Below, in pieces: positions 20,201 to 27,921 of a stretch of 64,000 bases of DNA. The DNA is taken from the NCBI RefSeq assembly GCF_030285365.1, contig NZ_JASVDS010000006.1:62001-126000 (forward strand), read 5' to 3'. Position numbers and translations under genes: made by a program. Under the pieces are notes generated by a model. The model saw nothing but the letters and a program-made list of their open reading frames with translations. It had not been told where the DNA came from and searched no databases. Within the stretch, counting starts at the first letter, position 1. The number at the start of each line of letters is the position of its first letter. This DNA is from Roseateles subflavus (GTDB lineage: Bacteria > Pseudomonadota > Gammaproteobacteria > Burkholderiales > Burkholderiaceae_C).

Positions 20201-20946
20201 TGAGCCCTTCCCAAGCAGCGAGCGATCGCGTCATCCTGTGCATGAAGTGGGGGACCAAGTACGGCCCCGAGTACGTGAATCGCCTTTACGGCATGGTGGC
20301 ACGGCATCTGCAAGGCCCCTTCCGCTTCGTGTGCCTCACCGACCGCAGCGAAGGCATCCGCCCGGAAGTGCAATGCCTGCCGATCCCCGAGCTGAAGCTG
20401 CCGGCCGGCATTCCGGAGCGCGGCTGGACCAAACTCACCACCTTCGAAGCCGATCTCCATGGCCTGCAGGGCACGGCGCTGTTTCTCGACCTTGATGTCG
20501 TGATCGTCGACGACATCACGCCCTTCTTCGAGGTGCCGGGCGAGTTCCTCATCATCCATGACTGGAAGCGGCCCTGGCGCATCACTGGCAATTCCTCGGT
20601 CTACCGCTTCCAGCTCGGCGCCCACGCTGACGTGCTGGCGAAGTTCCGCCGCGAGCACGAGGCCATCCGCGCCAAGTTCCGCAACGAGCAGGCCTACCTC
20701 TCCGACGAGATCCATCAGCAGGGCAAGCTTCAGTACTGGGACGCCGCCTGGTGCGCCAGCTACAAGTACCACTGCATCCCGACCTGGCCCAGCAACTACT
20801 GGAAGCCGCCGCACATTCCCCAGGGCGCACGCATCCTTATCTTCCACGGCGTGATGAATCCGCCGGACGCCCTGGCAGGCCGCAGCAACGGCAACTGGCG
20901 CAAGGCCAAGCCGGCGGCCTGGATCGCCGACCACTGGCGCGAATGA
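20200..20946 (+). CDS. Putative glycosyltransferase (GT-A fold)
   Basis: This 248-residue cytoplasmic protein contains ALFLDLDVVIVDDITPFF, the beta-strand plus D-x-D arrangement of metal-dependent GT-A glycosyltransferases. It also has conserved aromatic and acidic residues downstream (NEQAYLSDEI, YWDAAWCASYKYHC). It has no signal peptide or membrane helix. The ATG overlaps the lapB TGA by one base and the stop overlaps the next gene by four. The position suggests a role in LPS or surface-glycan assembly. The acceptor and donor cannot be read from the sequence. Confidence 0.75.
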   Translation: MSPSQAASDRVILCMKWGTKYGPEYVNRLYGMVARHLQGPFRFVCLTDRSEGIRPEVQCLPIPELKLPAGIPERGWTKLTTFEADLHGLQGTALFLDLDVVIVDDITPFFEVPGEFLIIHDWKRPWRITGNSSVYRFQLGAHADVLAKFRREHEAIRAKFRNEQAYLSDEIHQQGKLQYWDAAWCASYKYHCIPTWPSNYWKPPHIPQGARILIFHGVMNPPDALAGRSNGNWRKAKPAAWIADHWRE

Positions 20947-22016
20947 CGCTCGCCACCGGGCTGCTGCTCCTGCCCCTGGGCCTGCTGGCGCTCGTGCTGC
21001 TGGCCCTGGGCTGGGAGCTGCTGCGCCTGCTGCGCGCCCAGGCGCCCACGGAGGTTCGCAGCCTGCTCGTGGGCGGCGCCGCGCCGCTGGGCGGGCGGGC
21101 CATCGGCGCGGCCGCGGGTGCGCGCGCCGAGGCACCGCCCGATGCCGCGCCCGGTCTGGCCTCGGGATCGACGTCCGCCACGGCCTCCGCCATCCCCCGG
21201 GTTCTCTGGAGCTACTGGAACAGCGACACGCTGCCGCCTCTGATTCAGGCGTGCGCCGACAACTGGCGCACCCAGGCCCCGGATCACGAGCTGCGTTTCC
21301 TGACGCCCGCGACGCTGCGCCCCTGGCTGCCCGAGGGCACGGACACCGCGCTGCTGGAACGCCTGCCCCCGTTCCGCCAGGCCGACTGGCTGCGCCTGCA
21401 GCTGCTGCAGGCGCATGGCGGGATCTGGATCGACGCCTCCACGGTGCTCACCGGCCCGCTGGACTGGGTCCATGAGCAGCAGGCGCGCAGCCGTGCCGAG
21501 TTCGTCGGCTTCTACATCGACCGCCTGAGCCGCCGCATCGATCAGCCCATGGTCGAAAACTGGTTCCTGGCCGCGGTGCCAGGCAGCCGGTTCATGGCCG
21601 ATCTCAATGCCGAGTTCGTGCGCGCCCTCGAGATGGGCGAGGCCCGCTATCTGCAGGCCTTGCGCGACACTGGCCGCTTCGAGCGGGTGATCCAGGCCAT
21701 TGATCCCAGCCTGCACGAGTACCTCATCATGCACGTGGCGGCCTCCTCGCTGCTGGACGCCGGCGCCGAACGCTACCGACTGCAACTGCAGCGCGCCGAG
21801 GACAGTGCCTTTGCCCTCCAGCAGGCCCTGGCCTGGAAGAAGCGGCATCTGTACGTCCGGCTGGCGCTGATGCGGGAGCCCCGGCGCGTGCCGGCACTCG
21901 TGAAGCTGCGCGGCAATGACCGCCGCACGCTGGAGTCCCAGCTGCGCAAGCGCCCGCTGCGCCCCGGCAGCCTGCTGGCCCGCTACCTCCCCACCCTGCC
22001 CCGACAGCTGAACTGA
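20943..22016 (+). CDS. Capsular-polysaccharide-synthesis-type glycosyltransferase
   Basis: This is a 357-residue protein. An N-terminal hydrophobic helix (TGLLLLPLGLLALVLLALGW) is followed by a Gly/Ala-rich linker and then a domain with IPRVLWSYWNSDTLPPLIQA, RQADWLRLQLLQAHGGIWID and AS. This matches the pattern of the capsular synthesis / DXD-sugar transferase families, here with D-A-S in the metal-binding position. It overlaps the preceding gene by four bases (ATGA). It is likely membrane-anchored and acts on surface glycans. Confidence 0.75.
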   Translation: MTLATGLLLLPLGLLALVLLALGWELLRLLRAQAPTEVRSLLVGGAAPLGGRAIGAAAGARAEAPPDAAPGLASGSTSATASAIPRVLWSYWNSDTLPPLIQACADNWRTQAPDHELRFLTPATLRPWLPEGTDTALLERLPPFRQADWLRLQLLQAHGGIWIDASTVLTGPLDWVHEQQARSRAEFVGFYIDRLSRRIDQPMVENWFLAAVPGSRFMADLNAEFVRALEMGEARYLQALRDTGRFERVIQAIDPSLHEYLIMHVAASSLLDAGAERYRLQLQRAEDSAFALQQALAWKKRHLYVRLALMREPRRVPALVKLRGNDRRTLESQLRKRPLRPGSLLARYLPTLPRQLN

Positions 22017-22023
22017 CCCCGAC

Positions 22024-23040
22024 ATGAGCACTGCCCCCGCCCCCTGGCTGAGCCTGCTGGTGCCGGTCTACAACGTCGCCGAATGGCTCCCTGCCTGCCT
22101 GGACTCCATCGGCAGTCAGGACCTGCGCGGCGTCGAGCTGCTGCTGCTGGACGACTGCGCCACCGACGCCTCGCCGGCCCTGGCGCAGGACTGGCTGCAG
22201 CGCCATCCCGAGCTGGACGCCCGTCTGCTGCGCCATGAGCGCAACCAGGGCCTCAGCGCTGCACGCAACCACCTCCTCGAGGCCGCACGCGGCGACTACG
22301 TCTGGTTCCTGGACTCCGACGACGTGCTCACCCCCGGGGCCATCGCCTCGCTCCGGCGAACGCTCGACCGCCAGCCGGTGGATCTGGTGCTGTGCGACTT
22401 CGCCTATCTGCGGGCGCAGCCCAAGCTGAAGCACCGCCTGCGCGGCGAGCAGCACGTCCGCACCTTCGCCGGACCCTCGAACGCACCTCTCACTGACACC
22501 CCTGGCCTGCTGACCGGCCTGCTCGAGCTGGGCTATCTGCACAGCTGGAGCAAGGTCGCCCGCCGCTCACTGTGGAGCGACGACCTGCGCTTCCCCGTCG
22601 GGCGCACCTTCGAGGACATGGCAAGCACGCCGGACCTCGCGATGCGCGCCCGCAGCCATATCCATGTGCCGGAGGTCTGGATCGGCTATCGGCAGCGCGC
22701 CGGCAGCATCCTGGCAGGCGCCTCGCTGAACAAGACCGATGACATGATGCGGGCGCTGCATGACCTGCCGCAGCGGCTGCACCCTTACAGCGAGTCGGAG
22801 GCCGGCGTGCGCTTCGCCGCCTCCCATTTCGCGGCACGCAGCTTCATCGGCGCCGTCCGTTTTGCGAGCCGCCAGAGCGATGCCGAGCGGATGGGGCACT
22901 ACTGCCAGGCCTTCCTCGCCGCGCTGTGCATGCCCCTGGATGACCTGATGGCCCAGTACCTGCGGCGCGGATGGTGGTGGCGGGCGCTGCGTCTGCGTCA
23001 CTGGCTGTCGCGCAGCGCAGCGACGCCAAGGCCCGGCTGA
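22024..23040 (+). CDS. Family 2 glycosyltransferase
   Basis: This 338-residue GT2 enzyme begins LSLLVPVYNVAEWLPACLDS, with the nucleotide-binding aspartates in LLLDDCATDAS and the D-x-D motif in YVWFLDSDDVLTPG. It lacks membrane helices. It lies seven bases after the previous gene, forming a three-gene glycosyltransferase run behind lapB. It converges on the GT4 gene on the opposite strand. Confidence 0.88.
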   Translation: MSTAPAPWLSLLVPVYNVAEWLPACLDSIGSQDLRGVELLLLDDCATDASPALAQDWLQRHPELDARLLRHERNQGLSAARNHLLEAARGDYVWFLDSDDVLTPGAIASLRRTLDRQPVDLVLCDFAYLRAQPKLKHRLRGEQHVRTFAGPSNAPLTDTPGLLTGLLELGYLHSWSKVARRSLWSDDLRFPVGRTFEDMASTPDLAMRARSHIHVPEVWIGYRQRAGSILAGASLNKTDDMMRALHDLPQRLHPYSESEAGVRFAASHFAARSFIGAVRFASRQSDAERMGHYCQAFLAALCMPLDDLMAQYLRRGWWWRALRLRHWLSRSAATPRPG

Positions 23041-23041
23041 C

Positions 23042-23073
23042 GAGCTCCGCAGCCCTGGATGGGCCTGGAGCTC
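23042..23073. terminator. Hairpin between convergent glycosyltransferase genes
   Basis: The inverted repeat GAGCTCC ... GGAGCTC has an inner GCCC/GGGC pair. It lies just after the stop of the plus-strand gene and 36 bases from the stop of the minus-strand gene. It has no T run, so intrinsic termination is only a possibility. Confidence 0.4.
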
Positions 23074-23108
23074 CATGAAACGGCCCGCCGCCGCGGCTCG
23101 CCTGCGCC

Positions 23109-24251
23109 TCAGATCGACGCCAGCAGCGCCTGGTAGCGCAGACGCATCAGGTCGAGGCCGTGGGCCTGCACGGCCTGGGCACGGGCAGCCTGCGACAGCT
23201 GGGGGCCGAGGCCCGATTCGCTGAACACGCGCTCCAGCGCCAGGGCCAGCGAGGCCGGATCCGACTCCGGCACCAGCAGGCCGGTGCGGCCATGCTCGAT
23301 CACGCCCTCCACGCCCGGCACGTCCGAGGCGATGCAAGCACAGCCGGCGGCCATGGCCTCGACCAGCGCCAGCGGCATGCCTTCCCAGTGCGTCGCCAGC
23401 ACGAAGACCGCCGAGTTCATCAGGAGCTTGGGCATTTCCGAGTGGTGCCCCAGGAACTGCACCTGCTTCTCCAGGCCCAGGCGATGGACTTCGTCCTCGC
23501 ACTCCTTGCGGTAGCCGTCCTTGCCGGCGCCGGCCAGCAGCAGCGGCAACTTCAGGCCGCGCTGGTTGAGGATCGCCACGGCGCGGATCAGCGTCTTCTG
23601 GTCCTTCTGCCGCGCGAAGCGGGCCGACATCACGATGCAGGCCTGGCGCTGGGCAAAGCCGCGAATCTTGGATTCGGGGAACTTGGAGAGATCGATGCCG
23701 TTGGGAATCGCGTAGCTGCGCTCCTCCGGGAAGCCCAGTTCGACCAGGCGGCGGCGCACGCCCTCGGAGACCCCGATGAAGCGCGCCGTGTGCTTGGCGA
23801 GCCAGTGCGACTGCATGAGCCGCCAGCGGTTGTAGCGCTCACGGGTGTTGTGCTCCACATGCACCAGCGTCGGGACGCCGGCCAGCCAGCCCGCCAGCCG
23901 GCCCCAGATGTGGTCGCTGAAGCCGTGTGCCACCAGGACGTCCGGTTTCATCTGCTTGCAAAGACGGTACAGCGCCCAGACCGTCGCCGTGTGGGACCAC
24001 CCCGGCACCACATGGACGTCGATCCCGCGCTCCTGCAGGTCCAGCAGGCGCTTGGCATCAGTGTTGCGTTTACGACGCAGCACGAGCACCGCCCGCATGC
24101 CGCTGTTGGGCGTCTTGGCGGCGTTGCACAGATCCACGGCCACCTGCGTCGCGCCGGAGAAGCCCCCGGTGACGAAGTGCATGACCACCTGCTCCTGGAT
24201 GGGCAGGGAGCGGGTGAAGGGCTTGGACGAAGAGGAAGAAACATCCGACAT
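23109..24251 (-). CDS. Family 4 glycosyltransferase
   Basis: This 380-residue GT-B enzyme has the N-terminal glycine-rich stretch MHFVTGGFSGATQVAVDLCN, a central NGIDLSKFPES motif and the C-terminal donor-binding stretch HWEGMPLALVEAMAAGCACI with the E-x7-E spacing. Its start ATG at 24251 fits the domain boundary. TATACT on the minus strand (24258-24263) is six bases before the ATG, suggesting a leaderless message. It is divergent from the ABC exporter gene, with 64 bases between starts. The sugar specificity is unknown. Confidence 0.88.
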   Translation of the reverse strand: MSDVSSSSSKPFTRSLPIQEQVVMHFVTGGFSGATQVAVDLCNAAKTPNSGMRAVLVLRRKRNTDAKRLLDLQERGIDVHVVPGWSHTATVWALYRLCKQMKPDVLVAHGFSDHIWGRLAGWLAGVPTLVHVEHNTRERYNRWRLMQSHWLAKHTARFIGVSEGVRRRLVELGFPEERSYAIPNGIDLSKFPESKIRGFAQRQACIVMSARFARQKDQKTLIRAVAILNQRGLKLPLLLAGAGKDGYRKECEDEVHRLGLEKQVQFLGHHSEMPKLLMNSAVFVLATHWEGMPLALVEAMAAGCACIASDVPGVEGVIEHGRTGLLVPESDPASLALALERVFSESGLGPQLSQAARAQAVQAHGLDLMRLRYQALLASI

Positions 24252-24315
24252 GCGAACAGTATAGGCAGGGCCGTCAAGCCAAGGCGATCGGTATTCGCAG
24301 CGACAATGCAAGCAC

Positions 24316-26106
24316 ATGCAAGCAAGCCCGCCTTCCGCTCCCCATCCTCAGCCCCTGGATAGCCTGCCCCTGACGGCCAGCGCCTCGACGCCGGGCCTGC
24401 GCCAGACGGCGCGGCGGCTCCTGCCCTTCTTCTGGCCCCAGCGCTGGGGGTTGGCGCTGACGATGCTCGCCTACTTAGGGGCCGCGGCCACCGAGCCGCT
24501 GATCCCGGCCCTGATCCAGCGCGTGTTCGGCGATGGTTTCCGGGCGGACGCGTTCGCGATCGGGTGGGTGCCGGTCGTCCTGATCGGCCTGTTCATCCTG
24601 CGCGGCATCTTCAGCTTCCTCGGGCAGTACCTGCTGAACTGGACGAGCTCGCGCACCGTCATGCGCCTGCGCCTCAGCCTCGTGGACGCGCTGCTGCAGG
24701 CGGATGCCTCGGTCTACACGAGCCTGCAATCCGGCGTGGCGGTGTCCAAGGTCGTGAACGACCCGCAGCAGATCATGGACCGCCTCTCCACCAGCGTGAT
24801 CACGATGCTGCGCGACGGCCTGCCCGCGCTCGCGATGCTGGGCTACCTCTTCTACCTGAACTGGCAGCTGACCCTGCTGTCCATGGTCACCACGCCGGTG
24901 ATGGGCTTCGTCGTGAGCCGCGTCAGCAAGCGCGTGCGCGCCATGGGCAGCGCCGCCTATGACGCCCAGTTGAGCCTCGTGGCCAAGGTGGAGGACATCA
25001 GCCGCGCCTGGCGCGTGGTGCGCAGCTTCGACGCCGCCGACCACGAGCGGCAGCGCTTCGAGCAGCTGGCCCGCGAGGCCCAGCGCGCCTCCCTCAAGAC
25101 GGCCGCGGCCAATGCCTCGGCCCAGCCGCTGTCGCAGTTCGTCGCCAGCATCGGCCTGTCGGTGATCGTGAGCCTGGCCCTGCTGCAGGCCCGGGGCGCT
25201 CACACGGGCGTGGGCGAGTTCAGCGCCTTCATCACGGCCCTGCTGCTGCTGACGTCCCGTCTGCGCCACCTCACGGAGGTCAGCCAGCCCATCATCAACG
25301 GCCTGGTCATCGCCCAGGGCTGCCTGCAGCTGCTGGACACCCCACGCGAGCAGGACAGCGGCAGTGCCGAGTTCAAGGACTGCCGGGGCGCGCTGCAACT
25401 GCAGGCGGTCACCTTGCGCTACCCGAACGCGGACCGGCCGGCGCTGGACCGTCTGGACCTCGACATCCCCGCGGGGCGGACCATCGCACTGGTCGGATCG
25501 TCAGGTGCGGGCAAGAGCTCGGTGATCCAGCTGCTGCTGGGCTTCGCGCGCCCGCAGGAGGGCCGCATCCTGCTGGATGGCGCGGACATCGCCGCACACA
25601 CGCGCGCCAGCCTGCGCCGGCAGTTCGCCGTCGTCTCCCAGGACATCGTGCTGTTCGACGGCAGCATTGCCGACAACATCGCCTACGCCCAGGCCCGTGA
25701 CGACGCCCGCCTGGAGCAGGTGCTGCGCGCCGCGCATCTCTGGGACTTCGTCTGCCAGCAGCCGCAGGGGCTGGACTGCCCCGTCGGCGCCAATGGCAGC
25801 CTGCTCTCCGGCGGCCAGCGCCAGCGCCTCGCCATCGCCCGGGCGCTGTACAAGGAAGCGCCGATCTGGGTCTTCGACGAGGCCACCTCGGCACTCGACA
25901 CCGAGAGCGAGCGCGCCGTGCAGCAGGCCCTCGAGCAGTGGCAGGGCCGCAAGACGCTCATCGTGATCGCGCATCGCCTCTCGACCATCCGCCATGCGGA
26001 CTGCATCCACGTGATGAGCCAGGGCCGCGTGGTCGAGAGCGGCACGCACGAGGCCTTGCTGGCCCAGGACGGCCTCTATGCCGGCATGGTGCACGCCCAG
26101 CATTGA
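24316..26106 (+). CDS. MsbA-like ABC exporter (fused membrane and ATPase domains)
   Basis: This is a 596-residue half-transporter. Six membrane helices (about 40-330) are followed by a nucleotide-binding domain with Walker A GSSGAGKSS, the Q-loop VVSQDIVLFDG, signature LSGGQRQRLAIARAL, Walker B IWVFDEATSALD and switch histidine IAHRLST. This is the architecture of lipid A flippases and related lipid or glycolipid exporters. Placement beside glycosyltransferases supports an envelope-glycolipid substrate. GACAAT at 24302-24307 lies eight bases before the ATG. Confidence 0.88.
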   Translation: MQASPPSAPHPQPLDSLPLTASASTPGLRQTARRLLPFFWPQRWGLALTMLAYLGAAATEPLIPALIQRVFGDGFRADAFAIGWVPVVLIGLFILRGIFSFLGQYLLNWTSSRTVMRLRLSLVDALLQADASVYTSLQSGVAVSKVVNDPQQIMDRLSTSVITMLRDGLPALAMLGYLFYLNWQLTLLSMVTTPVMGFVVSRVSKRVRAMGSAAYDAQLSLVAKVEDISRAWRVVRSFDAADHERQRFEQLAREAQRASLKTAAANASAQPLSQFVASIGLSVIVSLALLQARGAHTGVGEFSAFITALLLLTSRLRHLTEVSQPIINGLVIAQGCLQLLDTPREQDSGSAEFKDCRGALQLQAVTLRYPNADRPALDRLDLDIPAGRTIALVGSSGAGKSSVIQLLLGFARPQEGRILLDGADIAAHTRASLRRQFAVVSQDIVLFDGSIADNIAYAQARDDARLEQVLRAAHLWDFVCQQPQGLDCPVGANGSLLSGGQRQRLAIARALYKEAPIWVFDEATSALDTESERAVQQALEQWQGRKTLIVIAHRLSTIRHADCIHVMSQGRVVESGTHEALLAQDGLYAGMVHAQH

Positions 26107-26464
26107 GCCCCCCGCGCGCAGGCGGCGACGGCTGCTGCGAGCGCTCGCCGCGCTGGCGTTGCTGCCGATCGGCATGGCCCCTGCGCAAGACCTGACCCCG
26201 TCGACGCTGGAGCTCAACCGCGCCAGCCGCGCGGAGCTGGAGTCCCTGCCCGGCCTCGGCCCGGCCTTGGCCGCGCAGCTGCTCGCGACACGCGAAGACG
26301 CGCCCTTCGCCGACTGGCAAGACCTGGCACAGCGGGTGCGCGGGATGGGGCCGAGGCTGCGGCGGCGCCTCTCGGACGCCGGCCTGCGCGTGAACGGGCG
26401 GGCCCTTGTGTCGCCCGGTGAGCCCGACGCCCCGCTCACACCGGCGTCGGTGCCTCGGTCCTGA
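26078..26464 (+). CDS. Small exported helix-hairpin-helix (ComEA-like) protein
   Basis: This is a 128-residue protein. A very basic n-region (RRRRR) and hydrophobic core (LLRALAALALLPIGMAPAQ) look like a signal peptide. The mature part is a pair of helix-hairpin-helix motifs (LELNRASRAELESLPGLGPA, LAAQLLATRE), the DNA-binding element of ComEA-type uptake proteins. The start is uncertain: ATG 26078 lies inside the end of the exporter gene (29-base overlap), but no better codon precedes the signal sequence. It also overlaps the convergent patatin gene by 29 bases. Confidence 0.65.
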   Translation: MPAWCTPSIEPPARRRRRLLRALAALALLPIGMAPAQDLTPSTLELNRASRAELESLPGLGPALAAQLLATREDAPFADWQDLAQRVRGMGPRLRRRLSDAGLRVNGRALVSPGEPDAPLTPASVPRS

Positions 26465-27740
26465 CCTCGCGCGCCGCCTCGGCTGGCCGGTCGCCGCCGC
26501 GGCGCAGGCGCGCCGGGTCGTTGCGCTGCGCCTGAGCGGGCCAGCCAAAGAAGCGCAGCACATCGCCGCGCCGCGCCAGGGTGTCCGCCATGCCGAGGTT
26601 GACAAGGTCCATGGTGAAGGACGGCTCGAAGAGCAGGTAGCTCGTCAGTGCCGAGCCCGTCGCCCCCTTGCCTTCGCCTGCCACACCGACGCTGCGCAGC
26701 ATCGCGCGGATGGGCGCCGGCAGGCTGCCCTGATGCTCGGCCGCCAAGTCGTCCAGGCGCCGGCTGGGGGCGATCACCAGCACGTCGATGGGCCGCAGCG
26801 GCGTGCCTTCGCGCGCCGCGGGCGGCAGCAGGGCCAGGGTCTTGTTGATCCGCTGCAGCCGTTCCACGTCCACCGCCAGCGCGTCCAGGAAGATGTTGGA
26901 CAGCGCATGCCCCGCGATCTGCGCCATGGACGGATGCCCCTCCACCAGCGTCACGCGCCGCCCGGGCGGCTCATGCATGCGCCCGGCGCCGATCACGAGC
27001 ACGCGATCCGCGCCCAGGTGCACGGCGGGCGAGATCGGCGCGCTCTGCCGCATGGAGCCGTCCCCGAACCATTCCAGCTGGCCATCGAGTTCCAGCTGCT
27101 GGGCCGGGAAGATGAAGGGGATGGCCGAGGAGGCCAGCAGGTGCTCGATGCCGAGCTTCGCCCGCACGGCGATGCGCTGCGAACGCAGCCAGGGCTCGTA
27201 GGGACGGTGCGTCTGGTAGAAGGTGACGTGCTGGCCGGAGGTGTAGCTGGAGCCGCTGATGGCGAGCGCGTCCAGGTGCTCGCTGTCCAGCATGGCATCG
27301 AGGCGCTCGAAGTTGATCCAGCGATGCAGCAGGTGGGAGAGCGGGTCGTTGTCGAGCAGGCTGCGCGGCTTGGTGCGGCGCCAGCGCGCCAGGGCCCAGC
27401 CGAGACTCATCATCGTCATCCAGCGCGCACCGGTGCGGATCACCCCCAGCGAGTCTGCCGCATAGACCTGCTCCACATGGATGTGGCGCCAGATGTGGAC
27501 CAGGCCGTCGACGGCCGCATCGAACTCGTCGGCCTGGCAGGCCAGCGTGGCCGCGTTGATGGCGCCGGCCGAGGTGCCGGCGATCACGGGAAAGGGATTG
27601 GCCCCCTGCACGCCCGCGTCGCGCCGCAGCTGGGCGATGGCCGCCAGCACCCCGACCTGGTAGGCCGCACGCGCGCCGCCTCCGGTGAGGATGAGGCCGG
27701 TGCGGGGCACGGCATGGGGCGAGTGGGCAGTGGCGCTCAA
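26436..27740 (-). CDS. Patatin-like phospholipase
   Basis: This 434-residue protein has the patatin catalytic layout: oxyanion-hole loop TGGGARAAYQVGV near residue 20, nucleophile serine in GTSAGAINAA (Ser58) and the aspartate of the dyad in WFGDGSMRQSAP. Such enzymes hydrolyse acyl chains of phospholipids. I chose the TTG at 27740 because a GGAGG ribosome-binding sequence lies six bases upstream. The ATG 51 bases further out has none and would add unconserved residues. There is no signal peptide, so it is probably cytoplasmic. Confidence 0.87.
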   Translation of the reverse strand: MSATAHSPHAVPRTGLILTGGGARAAYQVGVLAAIAQLRRDAGVQGANPFPVIAGTSAGAINAATLACQADEFDAAVDGLVHIWRHIHVEQVYAADSLGVIRTGARWMTMMSLGWALARWRRTKPRSLLDNDPLSHLLHRWINFERLDAMLDSEHLDALAISGSSYTSGQHVTFYQTHRPYEPWLRSQRIAVRAKLGIEHLLASSAIPFIFPAQQLELDGQLEWFGDGSMRQSAPISPAVHLGADRVLVIGAGRMHEPPGRRVTLVEGHPSMAQIAGHALSNIFLDALAVDVERLQRINKTLALLPPAAREGTPLRPIDVLVIAPSRRLDDLAAEHQGSLPAPIRAMLRSVGVAGEGKGATGSALTSYLLFEPSFTMDLVNLGMADTLARRGDVLRFFGWPAQAQRNDPARLRRGGDRPAEAAREVRTEAPTPV

Positions 27741-27921
27741 GAAGAACCTCCGCACAGAGAGCCGGCGCCAGATGGCGGGCCCCTGTGGCACTGATCATCG
27801 CAGCAAGCGCCTGCGGCAAGCCAGCGAAAGGTGTCGCGAAGTCCCCTAAATCTGGGGACCCGGCCGCAGCCGCCACACCCGGCCCCGCCGGGCAGCGTCC
27901 GTCAGCACCCCGCCGTGATCC

